DNA of 64,000 bases from Mesorhizobium sp. ES1-4 (GCF_020164745.1 NZ_JAIUGV010000010.1:179416-243415), one strand, 5' to 3'. Shown: positions 17,214 through 27,368, numbered from the stretch's first letter. Numbers and translations: made by a program. The notes: generated from the sequence alone by a model not told the origin.

Positions 17214-18791
17214 TCAAAAGTCGGTCGGCGCGCCGCCTTCGGCCGTGCGCTTCGCGACAAAGGCGTTGAGTTCCTCGCGGATCGCCGGGTCCATGTAAGG
17301 CTCGTCATAGGAGGCCAGACGCTCCTTCCAGACCTTGTTGGCCTTTTCCAGCGCGGTCGGCGAGCCGGCTTCGGCCCAAGTCTCGAAATTGCGCCAGTCC
17401 GACAGGATCGGCGAATAGAACGCGGTCTTGTAACGATCCTGCGTGTGCTGGGTGCCGAAGAAGTGGCCACCGGGGCCGACCGACTGGATGGCATCGAAGC
17501 CAAGCGCCTCTTCCGACAGGTCGAGCGGGGTCAGGAATTCGGCCACCATCTGCAACAGGTCGATGTCCAGAATGGTTTTTTCGTAGGAGCAGCGCAGGCC
17601 GCCTTCCAGCCAGCCGGCCGCGTGCATCATCAGATTGCCACCGCCCTGGACGGCGCCCCACAGCGAGAACACGCTCTCATAGGCCGCCTGCGCGTCGACC
17701 GTGTTGGCGGCGCAGGTGTTGGAGGTGCGGTAGGGGATGTTGTAGCGGCGGGCGAGCTGCCCACCGACTAGCTGTGCCTTCATGTATTCCGGCGTGCCGA
17801 AGGCCGGTGAGCCGGACTTCATGTCGACATTGGAAGTGAAGCCGCCATAGCCGACCGGTGCACCCTTCCTGACCATCTGGGCGAAGGCGATGCCGGACAG
17901 CGCCTCGGCATTCTGCTGCACCAGCGCACCGGCGATGGTGACGGGCGCCATGGCGCCCGACAGGGTGAAGGGCGTGACGATGACGACTTGGCCCTTGCTA
18001 GACATCTGGATGATGCCTTCCATCATCGGCACATCGAGCTTGAGCGGGGAATTGGTGTTGATGATGGTGAAAACCGACGGCTCCGCCAGCATCTGCTCGT
18101 GGCTGATGCCACGCGCGATGCGGGTGATCTCGATGCCGTCGACATTGCGCTCCTTGCCGAGCGAATAGATGTGGAACACCTTGTCGGTCAGCGTGGCGAG
18201 GTCGCGGACACATTCGAGGTGGCGGACCGACGGATGGATATCCGTCGGCTCGACCGGGTAACCGCCGGTGCAGTTCAGTATGTTGTGCATCTGCGCCAGG
18301 CGCAGGAAGTTGCGGTAGTCCTGCTGGTTGCCTGGCCGGCGGCCGCGATCGATGTCGGAGCAATTGGGCGCCGATGCCATCATCGAGATGATCAGGTTGT
18401 TGCCGCCAAAGCGCACATTGTGCGCGGGGTTGCGGGCATGAATGGTAAATTCGGACGGGCAGTTCGACACCAGCTCCAGGATCATGTCGCTGTCGAAGCG
18501 CACGCGCTCCGAGCCCTCGCGCACATCGGCGCCATGCGCCTTCATGATGTTTCGGGCTTCGTCGTGCAGGACGTCGACCCCGATCTCCCTGAGCACGCGC
18601 AGGGAGGCGAGGTGGATCGATTCCAACTCGTCCTCGGACACCAGACTGGTCGGCGTCAACGGATTTTTCAGCTGGCGGAAAGCCGGCTGCTCGAACGCGG
18701 CCGAGCCACCGGCGCGCTTTCCGGCGCGGCCGCCACGGCGGGCGCGATCGGTTGCCGGAGCCGATTCGACGGGTTGAAGGGCGGCGGTCAT
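17214..18791 (-). CDS. MttB-family (non-pyrrolysine) methyltransferase, second copy
   Basis: This 525-residue homologue of the protein at 1776-3350 shares the Arg/Gly/Ala-rich N-terminus (residues 15-30) and C-terminal signatures such as HAAGWLEGGL, SVGPGGHF and THDR-like regions (QHTQDRYKTAF). There is no in-frame TAG, so pyrrolysine is not used. The pair differs throughout, so different substrates or hetero-oligomers are possible. It heads a minus-strand run: mttB, DUF559, DMGDH-like and dddP, with gaps of 3, -4 and 10 bases. The start at 18791 is the first Met that keeps the family N-terminus. Confidence 0.92.
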   Translation of the reverse strand: MTAALQPVESAPATDRARRGGRAGKRAGGSAAFEQPAFRQLKNPLTPTSLVSEDELESIHLASLRVLREIGVDVLHDEARNIMKAHGADVREGSERVRFDSDMILELVSNCPSEFTIHARNPAHNVRFGGNNLIISMMASAPNCSDIDRGRRPGNQQDYRNFLRLAQMHNILNCTGGYPVEPTDIHPSVRHLECVRDLATLTDKVFHIYSLGKERNVDGIEITRIARGISHEQMLAEPSVFTIINTNSPLKLDVPMMEGIIQMSSKGQVVIVTPFTLSGAMAPVTIAGALVQQNAEALSGIAFAQMVRKGAPVGYGGFTSNVDMKSGSPAFGTPEYMKAQLVGGQLARRYNIPYRTSNTCAANTVDAQAAYESVFSLWGAVQGGGNLMMHAAGWLEGGLRCSYEKTILDIDLLQMVAEFLTPLDLSEEALGFDAIQSVGPGGHFFGTQHTQDRYKTAFYSPILSDWRNFETWAEAGSPTALEKANKVWKERLASYDEPYMDPAIREELNAFVAKRTAEGGAPTDF

Positions 18792-19050
18792 GGAGAGCCT
18801 CGTAGGATGCGAAAGTGGGCGGCATAATGGACCGGCGGCCGTCCTGCCATTGCGGAGGCGGCGACCACTAGAGCGAGGGAAGCGACATGCCCGAACGGCA
18901 TCCGCGTGGCGGTGGCTCGCCCTGTCACCATGACACACCGGCAAGTGCTGAACGCGGCCGGATGAATGGATGCCGACGCCGCGCGCGTTACAGTACCGTC
19001 TTTTACTTCTGGTATACTTTGGCGCCCGAACGTCTTTGGAGGGACAGCCC

Positions 19051-20958
19051 ATGCCTGATGTCGTCAAGGTGCGTGCCGCGACCAACAACGAAGTCGCGTT
19101 CCTTTCCTGGGATATGGACGGGATGATACCGGGCTGCCTCGGTTTCGAGATCGTTCGCCTTTATCCCGATACAGGCGAAGAGCGTTGCCTGGCGTCCTGG
19201 GTACCTTTCAAGGGCCAGCGCAATCCGCGATGGATCCCCCAGGATACCGGCGTGTGGCCGGTGCAAAAGACCTTCTGGCGCGATCTCACCGTGCGGCGGC
19301 GCCGCGACAGTATCGATGTCAGGCCTGACGGCGAATTGATCGCCTATCGGGTGCGTCCGGTGGGCGACATGAAGCCCGGTCTTGATCCAGTGCCGGTGCG
19401 ACCCGAGCAGGTCGTCGACGGCAAGCCTGCCTACACCGGGCCGGCGCGGCCGCTGGGTTATCTCGGCCAGGGCGCGGTCAGCCCACCGATCTTCCTGGGA
19501 CAGATGTTCGGCAAGGCGCGCGTGGCGTTCACCAACGGCGTGCTGTCGACGCAATGGATGTCGCACGCACTGGCGGAAGCCGGCATCAAGGTCGGGCAGC
19601 GCGACAAGATCAGGGCGGTGCTGGAGGACCCGACCAGCAAGATACGCGCCTATCTTCACGGCGATGTGCCTGATGTGCTGACCAGTCTGTTGAAGCGCGC
19701 CAGGACTGACGGCGGCACCGTCAGGCTCGCGCTATACGAGCTTGGCGACGACGAGCTGTGCGACGCCATTATCGCCGCCAAGGATGTCGTCGAGGTCATT
19801 CTTTCCAATTCGGGCAAGGACGACCAGACCGGGGCCTGGGATGCCGGCAATGCGCCCTACAGGAAGCGCCTGCACGACGCGGGCATTGTGGTGACGGACC
19901 GCCTCTTCAACAACAACCATATCGGCCATAACAAGTTTGCCGTCTACCGCGACGCCCAGGGAAAGCCGCAAGCGGTGATGACCGGCAGTACCAACTGGAC
20001 GTCGACCGGCATTTGCGGGCAATCCAACAACGCCTTCATCCGTGAAGATCCGGCGATGGCCGAAATCTTCGACGCCTATTGGCAGCGGATGAAAACCGAT
20101 GTGTTTCCACCGCCGGCCTCGGAAAGCGCTCCCGGCCACGTCGCGCAGACGCAAGGCGTGCCGTTTCGCAAGGAGAACCATATTCCAAATCCGCTGAACG
20201 GCGCCACCAAGGCGCTGGATGGCATGACGGTCTGGTTTTCGCCGAACGATCCCGACCGCAACAAGAAGGATATCTCGGTGCGGCCGGTGGACCTCGAGGA
20301 TGTCTTCGCCCGCATCAGGGCGGCGAAACGGGCGATGCTTTTCCTGGTCTTCAACCCGTCGCTGCTCGGCGAGAACTCGATCGTCGACCAGGCGGTCGCG
20401 GCGGCGAAGGCCGATCCGAAGCTGATCGTGCAAGGCGCGATAAGCGACGAAAAGGCCATGCCCAACTATGTCGCGCCGACCAAGGATCCGGTCACCCATA
20501 AATCGAACAAGGACGGCAAGGCGCCCTTCGTCTATCCGGAAAAGGTCTGGGAGGCTCCGAACGTCTCCATCGTGCGGGCGGCGAACCTGACCGGCGCTAC
20601 GATCGCCCGCGACTTCCAGGCCGAGGTGCTGACCGTCGGCCACGCGATCGTGCACGACAAGATCGTCATCATCGACCCGATGGAGGACAACGCCACCGTC
20701 GTCACCGGCAGCCACAATCTTGGCTACAAGGCCTCCTACGAAAACGACGAGAACCTGGTGATCGTCGAAGGCGACAAGACGTTTGCGGCCGCCTATGCGG
20801 TGCACGTGCTCGACGTCTTCGACCACTACAAGTTCCGCGCCTGGCGCAGGACGATCGGCAAGGGTCCTTCCGACGATGACGGGCTTTCCACCGACGACAA
20901 ATGGCTGAAGCCTTATGCCGATGGCAAGAAGGGCGCGATCGCCCGTTATTTCCCATAG
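19051..20958 (+). CDS. Phospholipase D-like protein with beta-rich N-terminal domain
   Basis: This 635-residue protein has two complete HKD motifs: HNKFAVYRD near residue 295 and HDKIVIID near residue 540, each followed by the GS(T/H)N signature (TGSTNWTS, TGSHNLGY). Two HKDs form one active site in phospholipase D, cardiolipin synthase and some nucleases. Residues 1-140 look like a fibronectin type III or similar sandwich. No signal peptide is visible, so it is probably cytoplasmic. The ATG at 19051 has ggaggga upstream. It diverges from mttB. Lipid and nucleic acid substrates are both open. Confidence 0.85.
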   Translation: MPDVVKVRAATNNEVAFLSWDMDGMIPGCLGFEIVRLYPDTGEERCLASWVPFKGQRNPRWIPQDTGVWPVQKTFWRDLTVRRRRDSIDVRPDGELIAYRVRPVGDMKPGLDPVPVRPEQVVDGKPAYTGPARPLGYLGQGAVSPPIFLGQMFGKARVAFTNGVLSTQWMSHALAEAGIKVGQRDKIRAVLEDPTSKIRAYLHGDVPDVLTSLLKRARTDGGTVRLALYELGDDELCDAIIAAKDVVEVILSNSGKDDQTGAWDAGNAPYRKRLHDAGIVVTDRLFNNNHIGHNKFAVYRDAQGKPQAVMTGSTNWTSTGICGQSNNAFIREDPAMAEIFDAYWQRMKTDVFPPPASESAPGHVAQTQGVPFRKENHIPNPLNGATKALDGMTVWFSPNDPDRNKKDISVRPVDLEDVFARIRAAKRAMLFLVFNPSLLGENSIVDQAVAAAKADPKLIVQGAISDEKAMPNYVAPTKDPVTHKSNKDGKAPFVYPEKVWEAPNVSIVRAANLTGATIARDFQAEVLTVGHAIVHDKIVIIDPMEDNATVVTGSHNLGYKASYENDENLVIVEGDKTFAAAYAVHVLDVFDHYKFRAWRRTIGKGPSDDDGLSTDDKWLKPYADGKKGAIARYFP

Positions 20959-21124
20959 CGCCGGCGGCCTGGAACCTGCCGTCCGTTCCTGCCCGCCATC
21001 TCTGGACGGGCCGTTGGCGCAAGCGGATTTCGCCTGCCGGCCCTTTCTTTCCTGCGAGCGAACCAGTAGCTGATGACCCTTGCCGGCCAGGAGGTCAGCC
21101 GGCACCCTCACATGGAATGACAGC

Positions 21125-22306
21125 ATGGTCGCGACCGGCTCGAGCGAAGGCGAAGCGGGAACGCAATGGGCGGCGCTCGCGGGCGTCACCGCCGCATTGG
21201 CCATGTTCGGGGCGGCGCAAGGGCTGAGCTCGCCGCTGTTCACGCTCCTGATGCAGAAGCAAGGCATGTCGCCAGGCCTGATCGGCCTGTCGGCGGCGAT
21301 GATGCCTCTGGGGCTGATCCTTTCGGCTTCCTTCGTGCCGGCGGCGGTTCGGCTGGTCGGTGCGCGAAACCTGGCCGTCGTATGCTCGCTGATCGGAGCA
21401 CTGTGCTTCCTGGGTATCGGCTATCTGCAGAACTGGGTTGCCTGGTACGTCATCCGCTCCATCATCGGTTTGGTCATCAATCCGCTCTACATCCTTGGCG
21501 AGGTTTGGGCGCTGTCGCTGGCGCCGCCGTCGCGGCGCGGTCGGGTGATGGGCGTGTTCAACACGCTGATGGGCGCCGGCTACGCGGCTGGCCCCTTCAC
21601 CCTGACCTTTGTCGGCATCGACGGCTGGGCGCCCTTCAGCGTCGGCATTGGCGGCTTCGTGCTTTGCGCTGCCATCCTGCGCGTTGTCTCTTCGAAGCTC
21701 GCCGGTTTCGAGGATGACGGCCAGCCAGCCGGCAGCTTTGTCGGTTTTGCCCGGTTGGCGCCGGCGCTGCTGCTGGCGGTGCTGGTCTCGGCCGCTGTCC
21801 AGCAAAGCACCTACGCGCTGGTCCCGGTCTTCGGCACAAGCTACGGCCTGCCCGAGGCCGTACTCGCCGCGCTGGTGATGGCGCTGTCGCTGGGCAACAT
21901 CCTTTTCCAGATTCCCCTCGGCCTGCTCGCCGAACGCTTCGGTGGCCGGCCGATGATCCTGGCCTGCGCGGTGGCGACGGCCGTTTGCGCCGTTCTGCTC
22001 CCGCTGCTGATCACCACGCCTCTGATCTGGGGTGTGCTTCTGGTGATGGGCGCGGTCGGTTACGGCGTTTACACGATGGCGCTGGTCGAACTCGGCAGCC
22101 GCTTCAGGGGCTCGTTGCTGGTCACCGGCAACGCGGCGTTCGCCCTGCTATGGGGCGTTGGCGGCATCGTTGGTCCGCCTGGCGCCGGTCTGCTGATGCA
22201 GGGCATCGGTCCGCTGGGGCTGCCCGTGGTGATCGCCGGTCTCGACGCCTTGCTGGTGATCTTCGCGCTGTATCGCTCGTCCGTGCGCCAGAGCGGCAAG
22301 GCGTGA
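21125..22306 (+). CDS. MFS transporter (first of a tandem pair)
   Basis: This 393-residue major facilitator protein has about 12 hydrophobic segments. The loop 2-3 type motif appears between helices (PLGLILSASFVPAAVRLVGAR), with RRGRVMGVFNTLMGAGYAAG after helix 4. Its stop TGA overlaps the next gene's ATG by one base. The two proteins are similar along their full length, including SPGLIGLSAAMMPLG versus SPAMIGLSAAMTPIG. Substrate is unknown. Confidence 0.88.
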   Translation: MVATGSSEGEAGTQWAALAGVTAALAMFGAAQGLSSPLFTLLMQKQGMSPGLIGLSAAMMPLGLILSASFVPAAVRLVGARNLAVVCSLIGALCFLGIGYLQNWVAWYVIRSIIGLVINPLYILGEVWALSLAPPSRRGRVMGVFNTLMGAGYAAGPFTLTFVGIDGWAPFSVGIGGFVLCAAILRVVSSKLAGFEDDGQPAGSFVGFARLAPALLLAVLVSAAVQQSTYALVPVFGTSYGLPEAVLAALVMALSLGNILFQIPLGLLAERFGGRPMILACAVATAVCAVLLPLLITTPLIWGVLLVMGAVGYGVYTMALVELGSRFRGSLLVTGNAAFALLWGVGGIVGPPGAGLLMQGIGPLGLPVVIAGLDALLVIFALYRSSVRQSGKA

Positions 22307-23466
22307 TGGTGACCGGTTCGGATAAGGGCCAGGAAGGCCTCGAGTGGGCCGCCATCACCGGCGTGATCGCGACCGTGTCCGTGTTCGCCCTCGCTCAGGG
22401 CCTCTCTTATCCGCTGCTGAGCTTCATCCTGCAGAGGCAAGGCGTCTCGCCGGCGATGATCGGGCTGTCGGCGGCTATGACGCCGATAGGCTTCATTCTG
22501 TCGTCGCCGCTAATTCCGGCGCTGGCGCGGCGATTCGGAGCAGGGCGCACTGCACTCACCTGCGCGGCGCTCTCGGCTGTCGTGCTGGCGCTGATCGGAT
22601 GTACGCAGAATGTCTACCTGTGGTTTCCGTTGCGCTTCCTGATCGGCGTCGTAACCAATCCGCTCTATGTGCTGAGCGAAATCTGGGTGATCGCGTTGGC
22701 GCCGCCGGCGCGGCGCGGGCGTATCATGGGCGTCTACTCGACGATCATTTCCGCCGGATTCGCCGCCGGTCCGCTCTGCCTGCTTGCCGTCGGTACGCAA
22801 GGTTGGTCGCCGTTTCTGGTCGGCATTTGCGCCTTTGTTCTCTGCGGCATCTGCCTGGCCTCGGTGCTGCCGCGCCTGCCGAAAGTGGACGAATCCGGTC
22901 ATCAGCTCTCGGTCCTTAGCTTCGTGCCGCTGGCCTGGCTGCTCTTGTTTGCCGTGGTCGTCGCCGCGGGGATCGAACAGGCGTCCCTGGCGCTGCTGCC
23001 GGTCTATGGCATGCATTATGGCATCGCCGAAGCCCGCATGTCAGCGCTGCTGTCCATGATGATTGCCGGCAACATCGCCATGCAAGTGCCGCTCGGTCTG
23101 CTGGCGGAAAGGCTGACTGCACGGTTCGTGCAACTTATCTGCATCGGTATCACGACGCTCGGATGCGTGCTGTTGCCGCTTCTCATCGAAACGCCGCTGA
23201 TCTGGCCGACGATCTTCATCTGGGGCGCTGTCTCCTACGGCATCTACACTATGTCGATTATCGAACTCGGCGAGCGTTTCAGCGGCTCGGCGCTGGTCGC
23301 CGGCAACGCTGCTTTTTCGCTGATGTGGGGTGTCGGCGGCATTTCCGTGCCGCCGGTGGCGGGAGGTGCCATGGATGTGCTCGGCGCGTCAGGCCTGCCG
23401 ATCACGCTTGGCTTGCTGTGCTTTGCGCTGGCGCTCTCCAGTGTCGTGGGTCGCGGGAAGGCCTGA
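22306..23466 (+). CDS. MFS transporter (second of a tandem pair)
   Basis: This 386-residue, 12-helix major facilitator protein is clearly paralogous to the preceding gene and translated by stop-start coupling (TGATG at 22304). Conserved stretches include NPLYVLSEIWVIALAPPARR and GNAAFSLMWGVGG. The tandem arrangement suggests duplication and divergence. The pair lies upstream of an S9 peptidase with a 78-base gap, so export or import of peptides is conceivable but unproven. Confidence 0.88.
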   Translation: MVTGSDKGQEGLEWAAITGVIATVSVFALAQGLSYPLLSFILQRQGVSPAMIGLSAAMTPIGFILSSPLIPALARRFGAGRTALTCAALSAVVLALIGCTQNVYLWFPLRFLIGVVTNPLYVLSEIWVIALAPPARRGRIMGVYSTIISAGFAAGPLCLLAVGTQGWSPFLVGICAFVLCGICLASVLPRLPKVDESGHQLSVLSFVPLAWLLLFAVVVAAGIEQASLALLPVYGMHYGIAEARMSALLSMMIAGNIAMQVPLGLLAERLTARFVQLICIGITTLGCVLLPLLIETPLIWPTIFIWGAVSYGIYTMSIIELGERFSGSALVAGNAAFSLMWGVGGISVPPVAGGAMDVLGASGLPITLGLLCFALALSSVVGRGKA

Positions 23467-23544
23467 ATCCTCTGCTATATGCCGCAGCTATTGAATATCG
23501 GACATTGCATGTCGATGTTGCATGCCGAAGCAATCGGAGATTCC

Positions 23545-25608
23545 ATGACCAAGCCCATCGCCAAGCAAGAATCCGCTCATGAAGATCCCTTCCTGTGGCT
23601 TGAAGACAGGACCAGCAAACAGTCGCTCGACTGGGTGCATCGCCAGAACGAGATTACGGTTGGCGAACTGCAGGGTGATCCGTCCTATCAGGCGTCGTTC
23701 GAGACGGCGCTCGACCTGATGACGGCCGAGGACAATATCGCGGTTGGCGCGGCAATCGCCGGTTATGTCTACAATTTCTGGCAGGACAAGACCAATGCGC
23801 TCGGCCTGTGGCGCCGAACGACGGTCGCTTCCTACAAGACCGACAAGCCCGACTGGGAAACGATCATCGACTTCGACCAGCTTGCGGCGAAGGAGGGGAT
23901 AAAATGGGTATTCGGCGGCGCCGTCAGGCTTTATCCCGATTTCAACCGCTGCTTGGTTTCGATGTCGCCCGATGGAGGTGATGCCAGTGCGATGCGCGAG
24001 TTCGACATCGCGGCCAAGTGCTTTGTCGAAGGCGGTTTTCAGGCGCCGGCTTCGAAATCGGGCTTTGGCTGGCTGGACGAGGATACGGTCATCGTTTCGG
24101 CCGCCTTCGAAGAGGCCGACAAGACCGAATCCGGCTATCCGCGTGTGGTCAAGCTCTGGAAGCGCGGCACCAAGCTGGAAGAGGCGACCCCGATCTTCGA
24201 GGGAAAGACCGAGGATCTCGCCGTCGGCGCCGGCGTCGAGTTCGACGGCGAGAAGCGTCATCTGTTTCTTGCTCGGACACTCAACTTCTTCGCATCGCAC
24301 AGTTTCCTGCGTCTTCCTTCGGGCGAAAACCGCCGGATTCCGCTGCCTGACGACATCACCGACACCGCGCTCTTCAGGGATCAACTGGTGTTCGGGGTGC
24401 GCAGCCCATGGACGGCGCCGGACGGCACGGCGTGCCAGCCGGACGGGCTCTACTCCCTCGATTTCGCGCGCTGGATCGAAACCGGCAGTTTGGGCGCCAT
24501 CGAGACGTTGCTCGCGCCGGCACATCGCGTCTCGATCGCCGGACTCGCCAGAACGCAGGACCGCCTGTTCATCAACCTGATGGACAATGTCCGCGGCAAG
24601 GTTCTCGTTTGCGAGCGCGAGGGCGGCGCATGGTCTCTGAAACCTGTTGCGTTGCCTGAAAACGGCACGGTCGGCATCAGCCATGCCGAGCATTTCGGCT
24701 CCACCGTCTCCTTTTCCTTCACGGATTTCCTGACACCGAGTTCGATCATCTGGTCCGATGATGATGGCGAGACGCTAGCCACCGTGAAGTCGCAGCCGGC
24801 GCGCTTCGATGCCTCGCCGCTTGTCTCCGAGCAGTTCGAGGCACGCTCGAAGGACGGCACGATGATCCCATATTTCGTCGTCAGGCGACGCGACCAGAAT
24901 GGGCCGGTGCCGACGCTGCTCTACGGCTATGGCGGTTTCGAAGTGCCGCTGCTGCCCGGCTATGCCGGCGTGCGCGGCAGGCTGTGGCTGGAGAAAGGCA
25001 ATGCCTATGTGCAGGCCTGTATTCGCGGCGGTGGCGAGTTCGGCCCGGCCTGGCACCAGGCTGCCCTCAAAGGCAAGCGCCAGAACGGCTTCGACGACTT
25101 TGCCGCGGTGGCTGAGGATGTCGTCAGGCGTGGCATCGCAACGCCTGCCTCGCTTGGCATACAGGGCGGCTCCAATGGCGGCTTGCTGACCGGCGCCTCC
25201 CTGACACAGCATCCCGAGCTTTTCGGCGCCGTCATCATCGAGGTTCCGCTGCTGGACATGCTGCGCTACACCGAACTGCCGCCGGGCGCTTCGTGGATGG
25301 CCGAATATGGCGATCCGTCAAAGCCGGAAGACGCCAAATGGCTTTCCGCCTACTCGCCCTATCAACATGTCAAGGCGGATGCCGCCTATCCGCCGGTGCT
25401 GCTGACTACCTCGACCGCGGACGACCGGGTTCATCCGGGCCACGCGCGCAAGATGGCTGCCCGCCTGCAGGAGGCTGGCCATGCCAGGACCCTGTTCTTC
25501 GAGGAGACCGAAGGCGGTCATGGCGGGCGTGGCGACCGTCGGCCGCAAGCGGCTCAGACGGCGATGAAATACGTGTTTCTGCAGCGGGCGCTGGCTCCCA
25601 AGGCCTAG
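23545..25608 (+). CDS. S9 family prolyl oligopeptidase-like serine peptidase
   Basis: This 687-residue enzyme has an N-terminal seven-bladed propeller (about residues 70-420) and a C-terminal alpha/beta hydrolase domain. The catalytic triad is visible as Ser in GGSNGG near residue 541, Asp in ADDRVHPGH near 625 and His in EGGHGG near 657. It cleaves short peptides after proline or basic residues in characterised relatives. No signal peptide is visible, so it is cytoplasmic. ATG 23545 has ggaga upstream and fits the start of the family (HEDPFLWLED). Confidence 0.92.
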   Translation: MTKPIAKQESAHEDPFLWLEDRTSKQSLDWVHRQNEITVGELQGDPSYQASFETALDLMTAEDNIAVGAAIAGYVYNFWQDKTNALGLWRRTTVASYKTDKPDWETIIDFDQLAAKEGIKWVFGGAVRLYPDFNRCLVSMSPDGGDASAMREFDIAAKCFVEGGFQAPASKSGFGWLDEDTVIVSAAFEEADKTESGYPRVVKLWKRGTKLEEATPIFEGKTEDLAVGAGVEFDGEKRHLFLARTLNFFASHSFLRLPSGENRRIPLPDDITDTALFRDQLVFGVRSPWTAPDGTACQPDGLYSLDFARWIETGSLGAIETLLAPAHRVSIAGLARTQDRLFINLMDNVRGKVLVCEREGGAWSLKPVALPENGTVGISHAEHFGSTVSFSFTDFLTPSSIIWSDDDGETLATVKSQPARFDASPLVSEQFEARSKDGTMIPYFVVRRRDQNGPVPTLLYGYGGFEVPLLPGYAGVRGRLWLEKGNAYVQACIRGGGEFGPAWHQAALKGKRQNGFDDFAAVAEDVVRRGIATPASLGIQGGSNGGLLTGASLTQHPELFGAVIIEVPLLDMLRYTELPPGASWMAEYGDPSKPEDAKWLSAYSPYQHVKADAAYPPVLLTTSTADDRVHPGHARKMAARLQEAGHARTLFFEETEGGHGGRGDRRPQAAQTAMKYVFLQRALAPKA

Positions 25609-25867
25609 ACATATTCCGCTCATGGCCAAGCAAAGGGTGGTTCACCTCGGCCAGCCTTTGCTCTAAGGTGCCGGCCATGGCTCTTGTCGTGATATCGGCC
25701 AGCCTCCTTTGGGTCAGGGCATTCCGCATCGCGGTGACACCGTCATTGCGTACGCTGCGTGCCGAGCTTTTGCGGCTGTGCGCCCGTATCGGCTATTCGC
25801 CACCCGCCGCTCTCTGATGCATTCGTCCCGGCGCTCGCCGGATTGCATTCCAGAGGAAAGATCAGAC

Positions 25868-27247
25868 ATGACCTATCAGAATTATTCGCTGAAGCAGCTT
25901 CAGCAGATCGATGCCGCGCACCATCTGCATCCCTTCACCGACCACAAGGAACTGCGCGAGGCCGGCGCGCGCGTCATCACCCACGCCAACGGGCCGTTCA
26001 TCTACGATTCCGAGGGGACGGAACTGCTGGATGGCATGGCCGGCCTGTGGTGCGTCAGTATCGGCTACGGCCGTGACGAACTGGCCGAGGCCGCCTATGC
26101 CCAGATGAAGGAATTGCCGTACTACAATTCCTTCTTCAAATGCTCGACGCCGACGCCGGTGCTGTTGTCGAAGAAACTGGCCGAGATCGCCCCACGCAAC
26201 GTCAACCAGGTGTTTTACGGCTCGTCCGGTTCGGAGGCCAACGACACCGCGTTGCGCCTTGTCCGCCATTATTGGGTGCTGGAGGGCAAGCCAGAGAAGA
26301 ACCGCGTCATTTCGCGCAAGATGGCCTATCACGGCTCGACCATCGCCGGCACTTCGCTCGGCGGCATGGATGCCATGCACAAGCAGCTCAACGGCGCGGT
26401 GCCCAATATCGTCCATGTGATGATGCCCTATGCCTATGAGCTGGCTCTACCTGGCGAAAGCGACCATGATTTCGGCCTGCGCGCGGCAAAGTCCGTCGAG
26501 GATGCCATCCTCGAGGCCGGCGCCGACAAGGTCGCGGCTTTCATCGGCGAGCCGGTGATGGGGGCGGGCGGCGTCAAGATCCCGCCGGCGAGCTACTGGC
26601 CGGAAGTGCAGCGCATCTGCCGCAAATACGATGTGCTTCTGATGCTGGACGAGGTCATCACCGGCTACGGCCGCACCGGCGAATGGTTCGCGGCTCAGAC
26701 CTTCGACATCGAAGCGGACACCATCACCACGGCCAAGGCGCTGACATCGGGCTATCAGCCGCTGTCGGCGCTGCTGGTCGGCGACCGCATTGCCTCGACG
26801 CTCGTCGAGAAGGGTGGCGAGTTCAACCACGGCTACACCTATTCCGGTCACCCCGTGGCCTGCGCCGTGGCGCTGAAGAACCTTGAGATCATCGAACAGG
26901 AAGGCCTGATCGATCGCGTCAGGAACGACACCGGGCCTTATTTCGCCAAGGCGTTGCAGGAGCGTATTGCCGTGCACGATCTGGTTGGCGAGGTGCGCTC
27001 GATCGGCCTGATGGGCGCGATCGAGATCGTCAAGGACAAGGCAACCAAGGAGCGGTTCCTGCCGGCGGGAAGTGCCGCGGTGAAGGTACGTGACCATGCG
27101 ATCGCCAATGGCATGATGCTGCGCGCTACCGGCGACACGATGATCCTGTCGCCGCCGCTGATCTGGACTCGCGACACGATCGACATGGCCTGCGAGCGCA
27201 TCGGCAAGGCGCTCGACCTGGCGCAGGCCGACCTGCGCACGCGATAA
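25868..27247 (+). CDS. Class III PLP-dependent aminotransferase
   Basis: This 459-residue fold-type I enzyme is of the omega-amino acid:pyruvate aminotransferase group. It has the PLP phosphate-binding SSGSEAND motif, the LDEVITGYGRTG segment and the Schiff-base lysine in TTAKALTSGY near residue 288. ATG 25868 follows agaggaaag at good spacing. The substrate may be taurine, putrescine, beta-alanine or similar; none of the neighbouring genes decides it. The 258-base gap upstream should contain its promoter. Confidence 0.92.
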   Translation: MTYQNYSLKQLQQIDAAHHLHPFTDHKELREAGARVITHANGPFIYDSEGTELLDGMAGLWCVSIGYGRDELAEAAYAQMKELPYYNSFFKCSTPTPVLLSKKLAEIAPRNVNQVFYGSSGSEANDTALRLVRHYWVLEGKPEKNRVISRKMAYHGSTIAGTSLGGMDAMHKQLNGAVPNIVHVMMPYAYELALPGESDHDFGLRAAKSVEDAILEAGADKVAAFIGEPVMGAGGVKIPPASYWPEVQRICRKYDVLLMLDEVITGYGRTGEWFAAQTFDIEADTITTAKALTSGYQPLSALLVGDRIASTLVEKGGEFNHGYTYSGHPVACAVALKNLEIIEQEGLIDRVRNDTGPYFAKALQERIAVHDLVGEVRSIGLMGAIEIVKDKATKERFLPAGSAAVKVRDHAIANGMMLRATGDTMILSPPLIWTRDTIDMACERIGKALDLAQADLRTR

Positions 27248-27368
27248 AGCGAACCGGGACCCTTCGATTGGGCGCCCGGCCCTGAAAAATCCGTCGCGGC
27301 GGGAACGATTGCACCCGCCGCGCGTAGTTGCTGGCGCAGCGCATCGGCTGTTGTTTGGGGCTGTGTTC

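Noticed and set aside
1776..18791. Pyrrolysine-type MttB
   Set aside because: Neither mttB frame contains an in-frame TAG, so no pyrrolysine is used.
25678..25817. 46-codon open frame (start MALVVISASLLWVRAF)
   Set aside because: No ribosome-binding site and no conserved features; it lies in the leader of the aminotransferase gene.
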